Assembly: GCF_020536995.1 (NCBI RefSeq)
Contig: NC_068362.1
Span: forward strand, 1,007,394-1,071,393
Origin: Dreissena polymorpha
Lineage: Eukaryota; Mollusca; Bivalvia; Myida; Dreissenidae
Reading direction: 5' to 3'
DNA length: 64,000 bases
Below the pieces are notes generated by a model that saw only the letters and a program-made list of their open reading frames with translations, did not search any database and was not told the origin of the DNA. Positions 35,180-47,915 of the stretch are shown piece after piece (position 1 is the stretch's first letter; every line of letters begins with the position of its first letter). Made by a program: the position numbers and the translations under genes.

Positions 35180-36500
35180 CTAGGGCTAAGAATAGGTTTT
35201 AAAAATGGAAACATCCATGGGATCGGAAGTTGCTCCGAGTTATCTTTGAGTCACTTCAAAACTGCACCAGTCGCGTACTCTCACGTGGATTTGTCTGGGA
35301 TCCCTTTCCGATTGAACAAGCCAACCGGCAGGGCAGCATGTGTGCACCATTCTTTTACATCGTCTACATAAACGACCTGCTAAACAAACTCACGACATCC
35401 CCATACGGCTTTCAGATCGGCAACCTGTCTTTATGTTCCCCAACCCAAGCTGCTGACGTGGTTCTCCTGTCGCTTTCGCGCCGCGGCTAAAACGAATTGG
35501 CAGAGAAGTGCAACTCATACGCCAACAAGTGGCGCTTCACATACAACGCTTCCAAATGTGCCGTCATGACCATTGGCCAAAACACGGACCAAAGCAGTAC
35601 CCCCTCTCCAGATTGCACACGACTCTACACCAATACCTGAAGCGGCAAAATACAAACATTTAGGTATATACCAGTCGATCAGTGGAAAATACCCTTGCGA
35701 CATTGACGCTGTGAAACAGACAACAAGAGGCACGCTCCTCTCCCTCTCCCAGAAAGTGTCCGTAAGTTCCGGAGCAAACCCAAACACCGCGATTAAGCTA
35801 TACAACACAGCAGTTATTTACAAAGCGCCATTTTGCTGCGAGCTGTGGAACAGTATATCCAATACCGACATGCAACAACTCGAGGTAGCCCACCACTTTT
35901 GTTTGAAACGTGCCCAATGTCTCCCCAACCTAACGCGCTCGGACATGGTGCTCGGCCTTGCGGAAGTGACATCCATCGAAGCGCTTATCGAGCTACACAA
36001 ATTAACGTTCCTTGGCTCACTATGCAACGCCCCTACAGACGAATCGTGTCATATACTATTCATTCTAAGACTGTGTCAGTTCAACTTGTGAGAAAACCGA
36101 AAAATTGGCTTTATTCCAGATATCGTGAAAATTCTGCAGAACTATCACCTTGAAGACTTTTTAATGAGCTTTAAAATCAACAGTGTATGGAAATCTGTCT
36201 ATAAAAAGGCATTGCGCCAACACGAAACCAGTCACTGGCGAACGAGGCTTGAGCAACATAATGATTTTTCGTTTTTCAAAGAAGTTCACAAAAGCCTGGA
36301 GCCGGCTACCATATGGAGAGTCGCGAAGATCCGCCCAGATAGCCTTTCGCTCATGAAGTTTCTGTCACGTTTATGCTGCAAAAAAACTATCGGCTTATGT
36401 TCAAAGTGCACACACCAACACATGCACTTCGAAGTGGTACACGCACATTTTAAGTGCCTCTTTACGCAACACTGGTGTTGTACCTCATGCGAATGATCGA
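35180..36500 (+). mobile_element. Degenerate LINE fragment with C-terminal zinc-knuckle-like motif
   Basis: Reverse-transcriptase blocks across frames: NRQGSMCAPFFYIVYINDLL (usual RQGxxLSPxLFxxYxNDLL), then QAADVVLLS where the catalytic YADD has become QAAD, then YANKWRFTYNASKCAVMTI, then AAKYKHLGIY. The 3' part reads RPDSLSLMKFLSRLCCKKT and a C-x2-C-x8-H-x3-H motif, as at the C terminus of some non-LTR polyproteins. One in-frame stop follows LLSLSRRG and at least two frame changes occur. Not the same family as the LINE at 61.4 kb. Too decayed for activity. Confidence 0.8.
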
Positions 36501-36799
36501 TGACGTCTTAGCAGTCTTATTGAACTCTACCCAGGGTTTCTGATTAACTGTGCCAATTTCTTACAATCGGTACTCGTGGTGTAGTCATCAAGAGAACTCT
36601 ATGCATGTCGACGAACCCTAAACCTGGCACTTCCAAATTTCGCTCTTTTTTTTTGAAGTGCACAGGACGCTGATTAGGGTATCACGACGACGCGTTCAAA
36701 GAACTGTGAAATACAGTACACCCTTGCGATGACTAAGGGTCATGCTCGGATGACTAAGGGTCATGCTCGCGAGGCTAATGGGTTTAGTAGTTGTTGTGT

Positions 36800-39020
36800 T
36801 ACCATTTCCCACTACACAAGTAAGGCTAGAAACTGGCCATGTCCCACTACACAGGAAAGGCTAGAAACTGACCATGTCGCACTACACAGGTAAGGCTAGA
36901 AACTGGTCATGTCCCACTAAACAGGTAAGGCTAGAAACTGACCATGTCCCACTGTACAGGTCAGGCTAGAAACTGGCAATGTCCCACTGTACAGGTAATG
37001 CTAGAAACTGGCCATGTCCCACTACACATTTAAAGCTTGAAACATATCATTTCCCATTACACAGGTAAGGCTAGAAACTGGCCATGTCCTACTACACATG
37101 TAAGGCTAGAAACTGGCCATATCCCACTACACAGATAAGGCTAAAATCTGATCATGTCCCACTACACAGTTAAGGCTAGAAACTGATCATGTCCCACTAC
37201 ACAGTTAAAGCAAGAAACTGGCCATGTCCTACTACACAGTTAAAGCTAGAAACTGGCTTGTCCCACTACACAGGTAAGGCTAGAAACTGATCATGTCCCG
37301 CTACACAGTTAAAACTAGAAACTGGCCACGTCCCACTGCACAAGTAAGACAAGAAACTGATCATGTCCCACTTCACAGCTTAAGCTAGAAACTGACCTTG
37401 TCCCACTAAACAGATAAGGCTAGAAAGAAACTGGCCATGTCCCACAACACAGGTAAGGCTAGAAACTGGCTTTGTCGCACTACACAGGTAATGCTAGAAA
37501 CTGGCCATGTCCCACTGCACAGGTAAGGCTAGAAACTGGCCATGTCCCACTGCACAGGTAAGGCTAGACACTGGCCATGTCACACTAAACAGATAAGGCT
37601 AGGCACTGGCCATGTCCCACTACGCAGGTAAGGCTAGAAACTGGCCATTTCCCACTACACAGGTAAAGCTAGAAACTTGCCATTTCCCACTGCACATATA
37701 AGGCTAGAAACTGATAATGTCCCACGACATAGGTAAGGCTAGAAACTTGCCATTTCCAACTACACAGGTAAGGCTAGAAACTGGTCGTTTCCCTCTGCAC
37801 ATGTAAGGCTAGAAACTTGCAATGTCCCACTACACAGGGTAAGGCTAGGAACTGGTCATTTCCCACTACACAGGTAAGGCTAAAAACTGGTCATTTCCCA
37901 CTACACAGGTAAGGCTAAAAACTGGCCATTTCCCACTACACAGATAAGGCTAAAAATTGGTCATTTCCCACTACACAGGTAAGGCTAGACACTTTCAATG
38001 TCCATCTACACAGGTAAGGCTAGAAATTGATCATGTCCCACTACACAGTTAAAGCTAGAAACTGGCCATGTCGCACTACACAGGTAAGGCTAGAAACTGG
38101 CCATATCCCACTACACAGGTAAGGCTAGAAACTGACATTGTCCCACTGTACAGGTAAGGCTAGAAACTGGCAATGTCCCACTGTACAGGTAAGGCTAGAA
38201 ACTGGTCATGTCCCACTACACAGTTAAAGCTTGAAACATATCATGTCCCACTACACAGTTAAAGCTAGAAACTGGCCATGCCCCACTACACAGGTAAGGC
38301 TAGAAAATGGCCATGTCCCACTACACAGTTGAGGCTAGAAACTGATCATGCCCTACTACACAGTTAAAGCTAGAAACTGATCATGTCCAACTACACAGGT
38401 AAGGCTAGAAACTGATCATGTCCCATTACACAGGTAAGGCTAGAACTGATTATGTCCCAGTACACAGGTAAGGCTTAAACTGATTATGTCCCACTGTACA
38501 GGTAAGGATAGAAACTGATCATGTCCCATTACACAGGTAAGGCTAGAAACTGATCATGTCCCATTACACAGGTAAGGCTAGAACTGATTATGTCCCACTG
38601 TACAGGTAAGGCTAGAAACTGGCCATGTCCCACTACACAGTTAAAGCTTGAAACATATCATGTCCCACTACACATGTAATGCTAGAAACTTGCCATGTCC
38701 CACTACACAGGTAAGGCTAGAAACTTGCAATGTCCCACTGCACAGGTAAGGCTAGACATGTCCCACTAAACAGCTTAAGCTAGACACTGACATTGTCCCA
38801 CTACACATGTAAGGCTAGAAATTGATCATGTCCCATTACACAGCTTAAGCTAGAAACCGCTCATGCCCCACTACGCAGGTAAGGCTAAAAACTGGCAATG
38901 TTCCACTACACAGGTAAGGCTAGACACTTCCCATGTCCCACTAAACAGGTAAGGCTAGAAACTGGCCAAGTCCCACTACACAGGTAAGGCTAAAAACTGA
39001 TCATGTCCCGCTACACAGGT
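36800..39020 (+). repeat. 35-bp minisatellite, about 64 copies
   Basis: Consensus unit 'catgtcccactacacaggta' followed by 'aggctagaaactggc'. Units vary by substitutions (gtaagg/ttaaag, ggcc/atcatg) and small indels. 2.2 kb in total. Many units contain CAGGTAAGG, which matches the metazoan 5' splice-site consensus. No ORF runs through it. Confidence 0.95.
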
Positions 39021-40286
39021 TTGGGATCTGGGGGCACATTGGTCTACTTGATATAATTTATAATAAATCATTCAAATAATGTTTATTTAAAACAAAATAC
39101 ATGTTATCATTTTGCGTTAATTCAACGAAAAAGCAACAATGGACGCAAATAATGATTGTCATCCCTTCTAAATAAAAACTTGAACTTGTAATCTATTTGG
39201 ATTAACGTTGAAATATGGTGCTGATGACATACATATTATGTTTTGAAAATATAAGGATAAAGATATTTTATAAATTTAAAGAAACATACCATCGAAACGC
39301 AGGTTTATATTCTTGTAAAGGAAGCAAATATTTGACGCTGATCCTATCTTGCGACTAGCATTTAGCGAATAAGCCAAAAAGATCTCAACACATTACAATC
39401 ATAACGTTATCATAGCGTGTTTTTTTTTCAATTATAATAAAATTATATTTTTACAATTTATTTTTCTTTTGATTTGTGTATGATGCATCCATTTGTTAAT
39501 GCATGGTCGTACGTATTCCTGACTCATACATGTATTGATGCTTAATATTTTGTTTTGTCTTACGATCAATAATGATACTTTTATTGGAAAGGAACGCTCA
39601 TACTAGATAAGATGTTTGGTTGGTCCACTTCCATCACTGCGTCTTTATCTTACGCATTAATCTTGCGAATATTATGATCTTCTTAGAAAGAGGGTTTTAA
39701 TTAATGAACGTATGGATAAGCACATAACTGTAAACAGGATGTCTTTATGTGTGAGCTCGCAGATATATATGAAGTCATTTAATTTTGTTCAGTCGTTTCA
39801 AACATTTGTTTAGTTTTACCGTACAAGAGGCGCCCTGAATGAAGCAATTTGTGACGTCATCGATGTCGAGGCGATGCATATCTGTGCCAAAAGCTCCTAT
39901 TAGCAATCAGGCAATGTTGGGAACTCTGGGACATCAACGACGCCGTACAGAACGGCGACATGTTGCAGTATAGCAGTATACACATGTAGCTGATTCAGTA
40001 AAGCTTCCTAGCTCAATACATCCCCTGCTACCGTTGCTATGACACCACACAAACCGTGCAGGCTCTGACCGTGGATGGCGACGGCTATGTCGACTAGAAG
40101 TCATCGTGTTGCTTGTCGTATGTTTAATCACTCTATGTATACTTTGTGGCAGCTGTTTTATAAAATTGATCGCATTTTATCACTTATAATCACTCAATGA
40201 CACGCGAAAGTATAATGCAAATGGCGTCCAGTTATGCGATCAGAAGGTGCCTGGTTTGATCTTCTCTAGGAGATGAAGACCATTAC
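39021..40286. other. Nothing recognised
   Basis: AT-rich DNA followed by a more GC-rich patch near 39830-40110 with short ORFs on both strands; no domain or splice support. Confidence 0.4.
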
Positions 40287-41738
40287 CAGGCCCGTACTCA
40301 GGGGAGGGGGCATGGGGCCCGTCCCCCCCCCCCCCACAGCTGGCTGTCAAGTTAGGATTTTTTTTTAAATAATGGACCTACTGCAATTTTGCTTTCATAA
40401 AAAAGGCCCACAGTACACTTCCCCTTAATACAAAAGAGATGTGTTGTATTGTACATGAAAAACAATGCGATTAGCACTATTTTACTCGCAAGTGGAGATA
40501 AGCCCCTAAGCAATGTTTTCTTATGGCTTTGTATCCAAATTCCCTATCAGTGTGATCCTGAATGCTTCATCTATAGATGGTTGATGTAACACTTTTTTGA
40601 TTGGCCAAAAAGGAGAAGCGGCGAATGGAAGCAAACGATACATGAGGTCGTATGCCTGAATATTGCTGACGTTAATATTTTGTGAAAAACAAAAAATGTT
40701 AGAAGCAATTAGAGTGGTGATATAGGTAATTATTCATTACTTTGAACCGGCAATTTTCTTTGTCAAAGTTCACGGCTCATAACTTCGCCAAAAATCAATG
40801 GACCGGAACGAAAGTCGTACTTCATCCGAAAGTATTGTTGGTAGACTCACACACCAAATATCAGATAAATATCAGCGTTTTTAAAAAACGTCTGGAAAAA
40901 TAAATGCCGGACAGACTGAAGGACTGGCCAACTGCAATATGCAACTCTACCGAGGGCATAATGATCAGCTTAATATCTGAAAGAAATGCGAAAAAAACTC
41001 AGGAAAACGGTTATTATAGTGAAAATTTAAGTCCAATGCCCATAACTTCGCAAAATATCAATGGGCCGGAACGAGTTTCACACCTTAACTTTTGGTCATG
41101 TGGGTAGACTCGCATACCAAAAATCAGCTCAATATCTGATACAGTTCCGTAAAAAACCCAACGGAAAACGATTATTATAGAAAAAAAATTCAAGGTCCAA
41201 TCTTATGCCACAGTTGTTGACAATTTTGCTGGTTTATCTGTGTTGATAGCGGTGAAAGTAAAACTGTAGTAGATGATAAACATTTTATTATGAATTTACT
41301 TTGAAACGAAAGAGGGTGCTTAAATTCAAATAGAGAAAATAGTATTATGGTTATATGTTAGTCATACTTTATGATACATTTCTTTACAAAGGTTTTTGAT
41401 TTTCAAAGTTGCTTTCCTTCTTCATCAAATATCATACATTTCAGAAAATGCTGTTCACTCCAATATTAAGAGCATTAGACTTCAGAAAAGTGCTGATTTA
41501 CTTGTTATGTTCCATGAATTTATATTACACAATAAGTTTTGTTATGCATAAACATTCACCTTGAAAGGTGCAAAATTAAAAAAATAGGGAGGGAAAACCC
41601 CTCCCGCACGAAGACCCCTCCCGCACGGGAAGACCCCTCCCGCACGAAGACCTCTCCCGCACGAAGACCCCTCCCGCAACCTCGCTGGTTGCCCCTCCCC
41701 CCCCACCACCAAGTGAAAAATTCCTGCGTACGGCCCTG
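40287..41738. mobile_element. Candidate hAT-like DNA transposon, 1.45 kb
   Basis: Left end CAGGCCCGTACTCAGG and right end CCTGCGTACGGCCCTG form imperfect terminal inverted repeats (14 of 16). CAGGG ends are typical of hAT elements. No flanking duplication is visible, so the boundaries are less certain. Inside are a poly-C run (40323-40334), two diverged units of a 'ataacttcgc..aaatcaatgg' repeat (40780-41160), and a short 'cccctcccgcacgaagac' tandem (41597-41690). No transposase seen. Confidence 0.5.
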
Positions 41739-42436
41739 TTGTCTACTCGCTCATTCAAGGCATCAAACGAAAAGTGTATTAATTTGCTTCATTGTAATCA
41801 AACGCCAATAAAAAGCTTTAAACTAACCTAATAAAACATATGCGTACATGTAAGTAGCATTGTTATGGAGAGTCCTGAATAAGCTATAATGTTTTAGGAG
41901 AATTGTATAGATGATTTGCTCGTTCAGTGAAATGTTATAGCTCAGAACTCTGTAAGATTTCGATTTCGCTTTCTTTTTCGTGTGATTTATTTTAAAAAAC
42001 ACTTTATATCTGTAAACATGTTATGAATATTGTATTTGTTGCATAAATCCAATTCGCATAACATGTACTCAGTATAAAATATTTATTTACATGCACATTT
42101 CATATTTTCATTCATCGATGACGCGCTGAATTTATCAAATATGGTAAAAATATCTTTAAAGTACATCATACATGTTGTGTTTATAGTCTGTGAAATTAAA
42201 CGTTCGTAGAATTTGATACGATCACATATTTAGCATACAAACTAGCATACTTTATAGGTAAGCTCTCTATTCCATGTTGTCTTTAAGAGGAGTTGAGCTG
42301 AAGTATCTTTCCCAAACTTGTTATAGCTCGACATCATTAACCATACTCATAATGTTCTCTTCGTGATCGTTTTTCACTTATTTAATCTATAAAAAGAATA
42401 AGTCGGATATAATTTAACATATTTACTCCATTTCAG
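41739..42436. other. Nothing recognised
   Basis: AT-rich, between the hAT-like element and a candidate exon. Confidence 0.35.
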
Positions 42437-42560
42437 TATTAAGCTTTATCATTCATCAAAGCACTCTTAAATACAATGAGTCAGATGATAATGTTCGCGA
42501 GTTCAGTGCAATTAGTGATATACCTGAGAAGCTGCAAATTCTTTTTACAGAATTTCGAGA
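42437..42560 (+). CDS. Orphan exon candidate, unknown protein
   Basis: Good acceptor (tccatttcag) and donor (GA|GTAAGT) enclose 124 bases open in one frame. The translation includes KYNESDDNVREFSAISDI and PEKLQILFTEFR, charged and protein-like in composition. No partner exon was found on either side and no family is recognised. It could be an exon of a gene with large introns, or a chance open stretch. Confidence 0.3.
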
Positions 42561-44050
42561 GTAAGTTCATATGTTAAAAGCAAATAAACTTACAAATGTA
42601 ATGAAAAATACATGCCTGCAGTAGGAGACACAAATATAAGTGCATTGTTTAATATACAAAACAGTTTTTAAAGATGAAGCTATTGTGAGTTTTTGATAGG
42701 TATCAACTAATTCATGTTCTATCGCCGATGTTGTCTGTCTTTCCATGTTGTAAAATAATAATAAAACTATCATTAAAACGTGACTGTTGATTTACTTCAA
42801 ATGTTACACATACATTGTTGAAATAAATCACAAAATATAGAAAACAGTACTCAACTCTATGGTTATAATCAATTTTATTTTACAAAATTTTCACAATCTT
42901 TACAAGAATAACAATCAGTTCATGACCCGTACTCACCAACCGATCAGTTGACTTCAGTCTTAAAGTAGAGTATACTCTTAGCACTCGAACGTTTCAGAAG
43001 TTCTTGAAAGTTAAGGCTAGTGAGATTGTTCAAACAAAAATATAATCACATCATTATTTATGTTGAACAATCTAAATGATAAAGCATCATTTCTAGCCCG
43101 AGTATATTCAAACGTTGAAGAATTTATCTTGTTATTAAAGTCTTTTCTATATTGCCAAGTCTTAGATTCTGTTGATTAATACAGGTCCATGTAACAACGG
43201 AAGCAAACACACAATACAACTTCTTCACGGGTATCATAAAACTGTATGTTATAAACATAAAAATGAATACACCAAAGCATATACTTCAATTACCAATATT
43301 TCAAACTTAAAAGTTAGAGGTAGGTAATACTAAGAACAATTGTTAGAGGTATTTCACCATAAACTTATTTAAACTATAAAAATAACAACGAAATAGTTAT
43401 TGATATAGTTTATTGAAACATAACAAAGGGCGACAATTTGAAAGGCATTGTGATTCGTCGTTTACAAACCGCAGGCACCTTTAAGAAAAAAAGTAAGACA
43501 AACAAAGATTAATTATTTTTATAACAAGATTTTAATTGTTTGCATAGCTGTTTTTTTATAAACGATAAACACAAAATAATGATAACAATTATAATTATAT
43601 TAACATCAATATTACCTATGAGCACTAAGAATCTTTCAAAAGCAAACCAACTATTTGTTAATTGTGCCATTTGTGTAGGCGAATTAGAGCATGTATCAAG
43701 TTTATTAGCAAGAAAATGTAATTCTTTTATGAATATATAATTAACTTAGGTAAAATAACCATAAATGATACATGACTGACAGTTATTATTATATTATATT
43801 TTTGTAATGGACTGAAGATGAACCAAATATTATACTTAATTTCTTTCAGCATTGCATTTACTGTAGTTCCCCATGCATTATACTATGTATTCTTTTTTTC
43901 ACAATTTCAAAGCTTAAGTTCAGAATTGTTCATGGATAAAAAGGTTCAATGGTTTAATGGTTGTATGAGTGATAGTGTAACATTTGACAGGTTTCTGTTA
44001 ATTATATGTATATAAATGCATGACTGTCACCAGTTATTAATATATTATAA
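42561..44050. other. Nothing recognised
   Basis: AT-rich with two 65-codon + strand ORFs (43540-43740 and 43818-44015) that lack recognisable motifs. Confidence 0.4.
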
Positions 44051-44061
44051 ATAGGGTACGC

Positions 44062-44140
44062 ACATTAGCCCTCTGGGACATTAGCCCCTAAGACATTAGC
44101 CCCTTCAAAAAAGTGTACGCTAGGACATTAGCCCCCAGGT
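44062..44140 (+). repeat. Short tandem 'gacattagcccc' repeat
   Basis: The motif 'acattagcccc' or close variants occurs four times within 80 bp (44062, 44079, 44093, 44125). Origin unknown. Confidence 0.6.
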
Positions 44141-44504
44141 GTTTTAAAACGTTCATAACTTTTTTTACAGTAAGTATATTTATTCCTTTTTTTATTTCAT
44201 ATGTAAATACATACAGTTATTTATATGTTGAAGTCATATATATTTTCTTTTCAATACATAGATTGTACCACACACACACATTTTAGTGTTTTTTTTCCGT
44301 ACAATTTCTTTACTTTTCTTTCTTTTATATGGATGGCAAACCTATTATTAATTTATTTAAATTGTGAGATTGTTACCTAATATAATTAGTTTATTTTGTC
44401 CTCTCATTTTTGCATTATTTTGTATTGTATAAGGACTATTGAAACCAAAAATGTTATTCGTTTGCATTAAAATGTTGCGTGATAGTTGGAGTGACAAAAA
44501 AAAA

Positions 44505-45545
44505 AAAGAACACGAGCTGTCAGAGGACAGTCGCTCGACAACTCGAGTGCTTGACAGTATAACGTAAGCCATCATGGAGAGGGGGTATAATGTGGGCGTG
44601 TGGTCATTTAATAGATGATCTTTAAAAAAATTAAAAATATTATTATTTTGTATTTTTTTCGGGGGGGGGGGGGGTCTGGGGTGTGTGGGGAATGGTTTTG
44701 GTGGAGTCCATTGTGGTATGTCAGGTAAGTGTTGTTTTGAGTCAAAGTATGACTCAAATGTGATCATAAATAAAGAAGTTAAGGCAATTTAAGCATATTA
44801 TTAATTTTACCTTGAGACTCAAGGTCATTCAAAGGTCAAGGTCTTATTGCCAGGTACAGTACCATCATTATAGTAAGAAAGTATTTGAAGTTTGAAAGCA
44901 ATAGCCTTGATACTTTAAAAGTAAAGTCGATCTAAACACAAAATTTAACAAAATATTCAAAGTAACTAAGACAAAAAAGGGCCATAATTCCATTAAAAAG
45001 CCAACCAGAGTTATGCAACTTGCCATGTACAGTCCCCTTATGAAAGTTAGCAAGTTTTCAAATTTTGAAAGCAATAGCTATGATACTTAAGGAGTAAAAT
45101 GGACCAAAACACAAAAACCAAATGTTCTATTATCTTAGTATAAAAGGGGCCATAATTCTGTCAAAATGCTTGATAGAGTTGTGTGCTGTTGTTTATAGAT
45201 TGGGATCATGTTGGTTAAGAAGTATGCAAAATATTAAAGCAATATGTCAAGGGACATAGAAAATAATTGAGGTGGTACGCAAACTTTTACATAGATTTAT
45301 AAATAATATGCATATTCTAAGTGAAAAAGGGCCATACTTCTTACAAAATGCTTGATGCAGCTGTCTGCTCTTGTTTATAGGTTGGGGTCATGTTGGTCAA
45401 GAAGTATGCAAAATATTAAAGCAGTTTGTAAAGGGACATAGGAAATAATTGGGGTGGTACGCAAACTTTAACATTTGCACGCTAACGCTTACGCTAACGC
45501 CGACGCCGGGGTGAGTAGGATAGCTCCACTATATATATTTCAAAT
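44505..45545 (+). repeat. Dispersed repeat E, forward copy, about 1 kb
   Basis: Begins with 'gaacacgagctgtcagagga' and ends with 'gacgccggggtgagtaggat' then 'atatatatttcaaatata', limits I associate with a common bivalve repeat. 44575-45000 is the inverse of 9790-10225. Internal units such as 'aagaagtatgcaaaatatta' recur at 45220 and 45398. A poly-G run lies at 44661-44673. No coding. Confidence 0.7.
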
Positions 45546-45654
45546 ATAATAGTTGAGCTAAAAATGATTTCAATTCAAAAGTTTTATGTCTTTTCATTTA
45601 TGCATAATCAAAGATTATTGTCAATGCATTTGCATGATGCTTTGGTTGAGTTAA

Positions 45655-45800
45655 AGGATAAAGTAAAGCAAATAAAATCATTTGTCCCAAAATGCATCTC
45701 CTCTGAAGCCCCTGCTGGGATATGAACCCAGACCTCTTTCCTCTGGCCTGGAAAGTATTCTTCTTTGAAATACAAGGGCATGTTAGAAGAAAATGAGCAA
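45655..45800 (-). repeat. Repeat D with tRNA-like box, reverse copy
   Basis: On the minus strand it reads 'tactttcc', then 'gaggaaagaggtctgggttc', then 'ggggcttcagaggag', matching 58085-58205 on the + strand. The 'gggttcatatccca' segment resembles a pol III B box, so a tRNA-derived SINE is possible. Confidence 0.6.
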
Positions 45801-47160
45801 TTTGCAGACTATTAACCTTCAACAATATTTTATCTGTGGTATTATTTACAAATGCCATGAAGAATATTTTTCACAGGATCTATTTTACACAACATAACAG
45901 CATCACATACCACGCCTCTGTGAATCTGCAACACATTACAGCTTAAGTTCATTTTCTTATGATTTTGCCTGGTTCACATATTTTCCATTATTAAAAATTA
46001 TGTCATTTTCGTTTGAATACAAAAATGAAATATCAATATACTATCAATATACTAAAACTATCAATTTACTAAAACCCCAATATAATAATTTGAATCTTAT
46101 AAGAAGAAAAAAAATGGTTTCAATATCTCAGTCTGTGAACAATTCTGATTAAAAATATACATTGGCTAGTATCAAACCTGTTAAACACAAGTACAGCATA
46201 AATATTTCAAGAGAGGAATTTGCTGTTACATGTAGATCAGATAATGATGGAACATTAATGAAGGGGTCAAAGTTTCCATACAATCATGGGTGGTGGTATT
46301 TCATTGTTAAATGTTTTCTATCCTCAATTTGCAATCAAATATACTTTGAATATGTTTGTTCGGTTTAAACACGGTTCTTGTTCTAATAGATGCTGAGCCC
46401 ATTGCAGAGGTGTATGTAAGAGCAAGGAACAACTCTGCATTGAGATTGATACACTCTCATTAATAATAACACTAGAATAAAAAAATTATCAAAGATACTG
46501 ACAATACAGATTATGGCTTATGCATAATATCATAACCATACTAACAATCATTTATAATAATAATTATTATTATCAGTTATAAGAAAGTTTTATCCCTGAT
46601 GGAAGAATGTTGACATACTTTCTACCATTCCTTGTATAAACATTATTAAAAACAACAAAAACAAACAACTGCAACAAAAAACTAATATAAGGTTTAAATT
46701 AGTCAATTCTTTTTTAGAATGATTGAGCGATACGTTTTCATCTTTTGTGAAAGATTTACATATACCTAGTTCTTTACTGCAGCATAATTTGTATTAAATT
46801 TCTTAAAAACATTTATATGTAAATTAGTTATGATTTTTCACTGACAAATACGTAATATACAAAATGCCAGCACCGACTTAGTTTGGGTAGGCCCAGTTTT
46901 CTGGCTCGCTCTAAATGTCGGAAACTGACCACACTGGATGACATAATAGAAATTGTCAGTGTGTTGAGGTACAATAATATTCGCATGGTCATATGTCTGC
47001 CTATGCCTAAAATATTTGAAGCTTTCTTTTTCTTCCCATTAATTGCAAAGCTCATCTAGGCCATTGACACACTGCGACTATACTGGGAGTCTGTGTCACA
47101 TTGATTTTTTTTTAATGTGTTTATGTTTTTAAGCAATCCTTGTAGTGAATGTTGACATTT
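45801..47160. other. Nothing recognised
   Basis: AT-rich intergenic DNA; ORFs under 76 codons without motifs. Confidence 0.4.
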
Positions 47161-47164
47161 TTTT

Positions 47165-47915
47165 AGCAAAGTCTGTCTGAACATTTGCAAAATAAACAAC
47201 ACTTCAGTAATACACAAACCACACAGTAGTTTTGACAGGTTGTTACTTCACTTCAGTAAAACGCAAACCAATAAGTATTGTTGACAGGTTGAACCTTTGC
47301 TTCGATAGTAGAAACACCAATAAGCATTTTTGGCGGGTTGATACTTCATTTCAATAATACGCAAACCAAAAGTATTGTTGACAGGTTGATACTTCACTTC
47401 ATTTATACGCAAACCAAACTGTATTGTTGACAGGTTGTAACTTCACTTCAGTAATACGCACACCAAAATGTTTTGTTGACAGGTTGTAACTTCAGTAACA
47501 AGCACTCCAAAAAGTATTGTTGACCGGTTGGTACTTCACTTCAGTAATACGGAAACAAAAAAGTATTGTTGACAGCTTTTTACTAAACTTCAGTAATATG
47601 CAAACCAAACAGTATTGTTGACAGGTTGATACTTCACTTCAGTAATACGCAAACAAAAAAGTATTGTTGACAGGTTGTTACTTCACTTCAGTTATACGCA
47701 AACCAGAGTATTGATGACAGGTTGTTACTTCAATTTAGTAATACGCAATCCAAAAAGTAAAGTTGAAAGGTTGTTAATTCACTTCAGTAAAACGCAAACC
47801 ACTAAGTACAGTTGACAGGTTGTTCCTTCATTTCAGTCAGACAAACAACAATTAGCATTGTTGGTGGGTTGTTTCTTCACCTAAGTTATACACAAACCAA
47901 TTAGTATTTTACGCA
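47165..47915 (+). repeat. 49-bp minisatellite, about 15 copies
   Basis: Units read 'cttcacttcagtaatacgca' then 'aaccaaaaagtattgttgac' then 'aggttgtta', with 'gacaggttg' spaced at about 49 bp. Outer units are more diverged. Confidence 0.9.

Noticed and set aside
36800-39020. CRISPR array
   Set aside because: Contiguous variable tandem units without unique spacers, in an animal genome; it is a minisatellite.
39834-40110. Possible EF-hand-like or Cys-pair exon ('DGDGYVD', 'PCYRCYD')
   Set aside because: Only a few residues match, frames are short with stops, and no splice sites support them.
43540-44015. Two hydrophobic 65-codon ORFs in tandem
   Set aside because: Ordinary for AT-rich DNA; no signal peptide logic, homology or splice evidence.
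44062-44140. Possible LTR or element end at the 'acattagcccc' repeats
   Set aside because: No partner copy, no target duplication and no coding neighbours.
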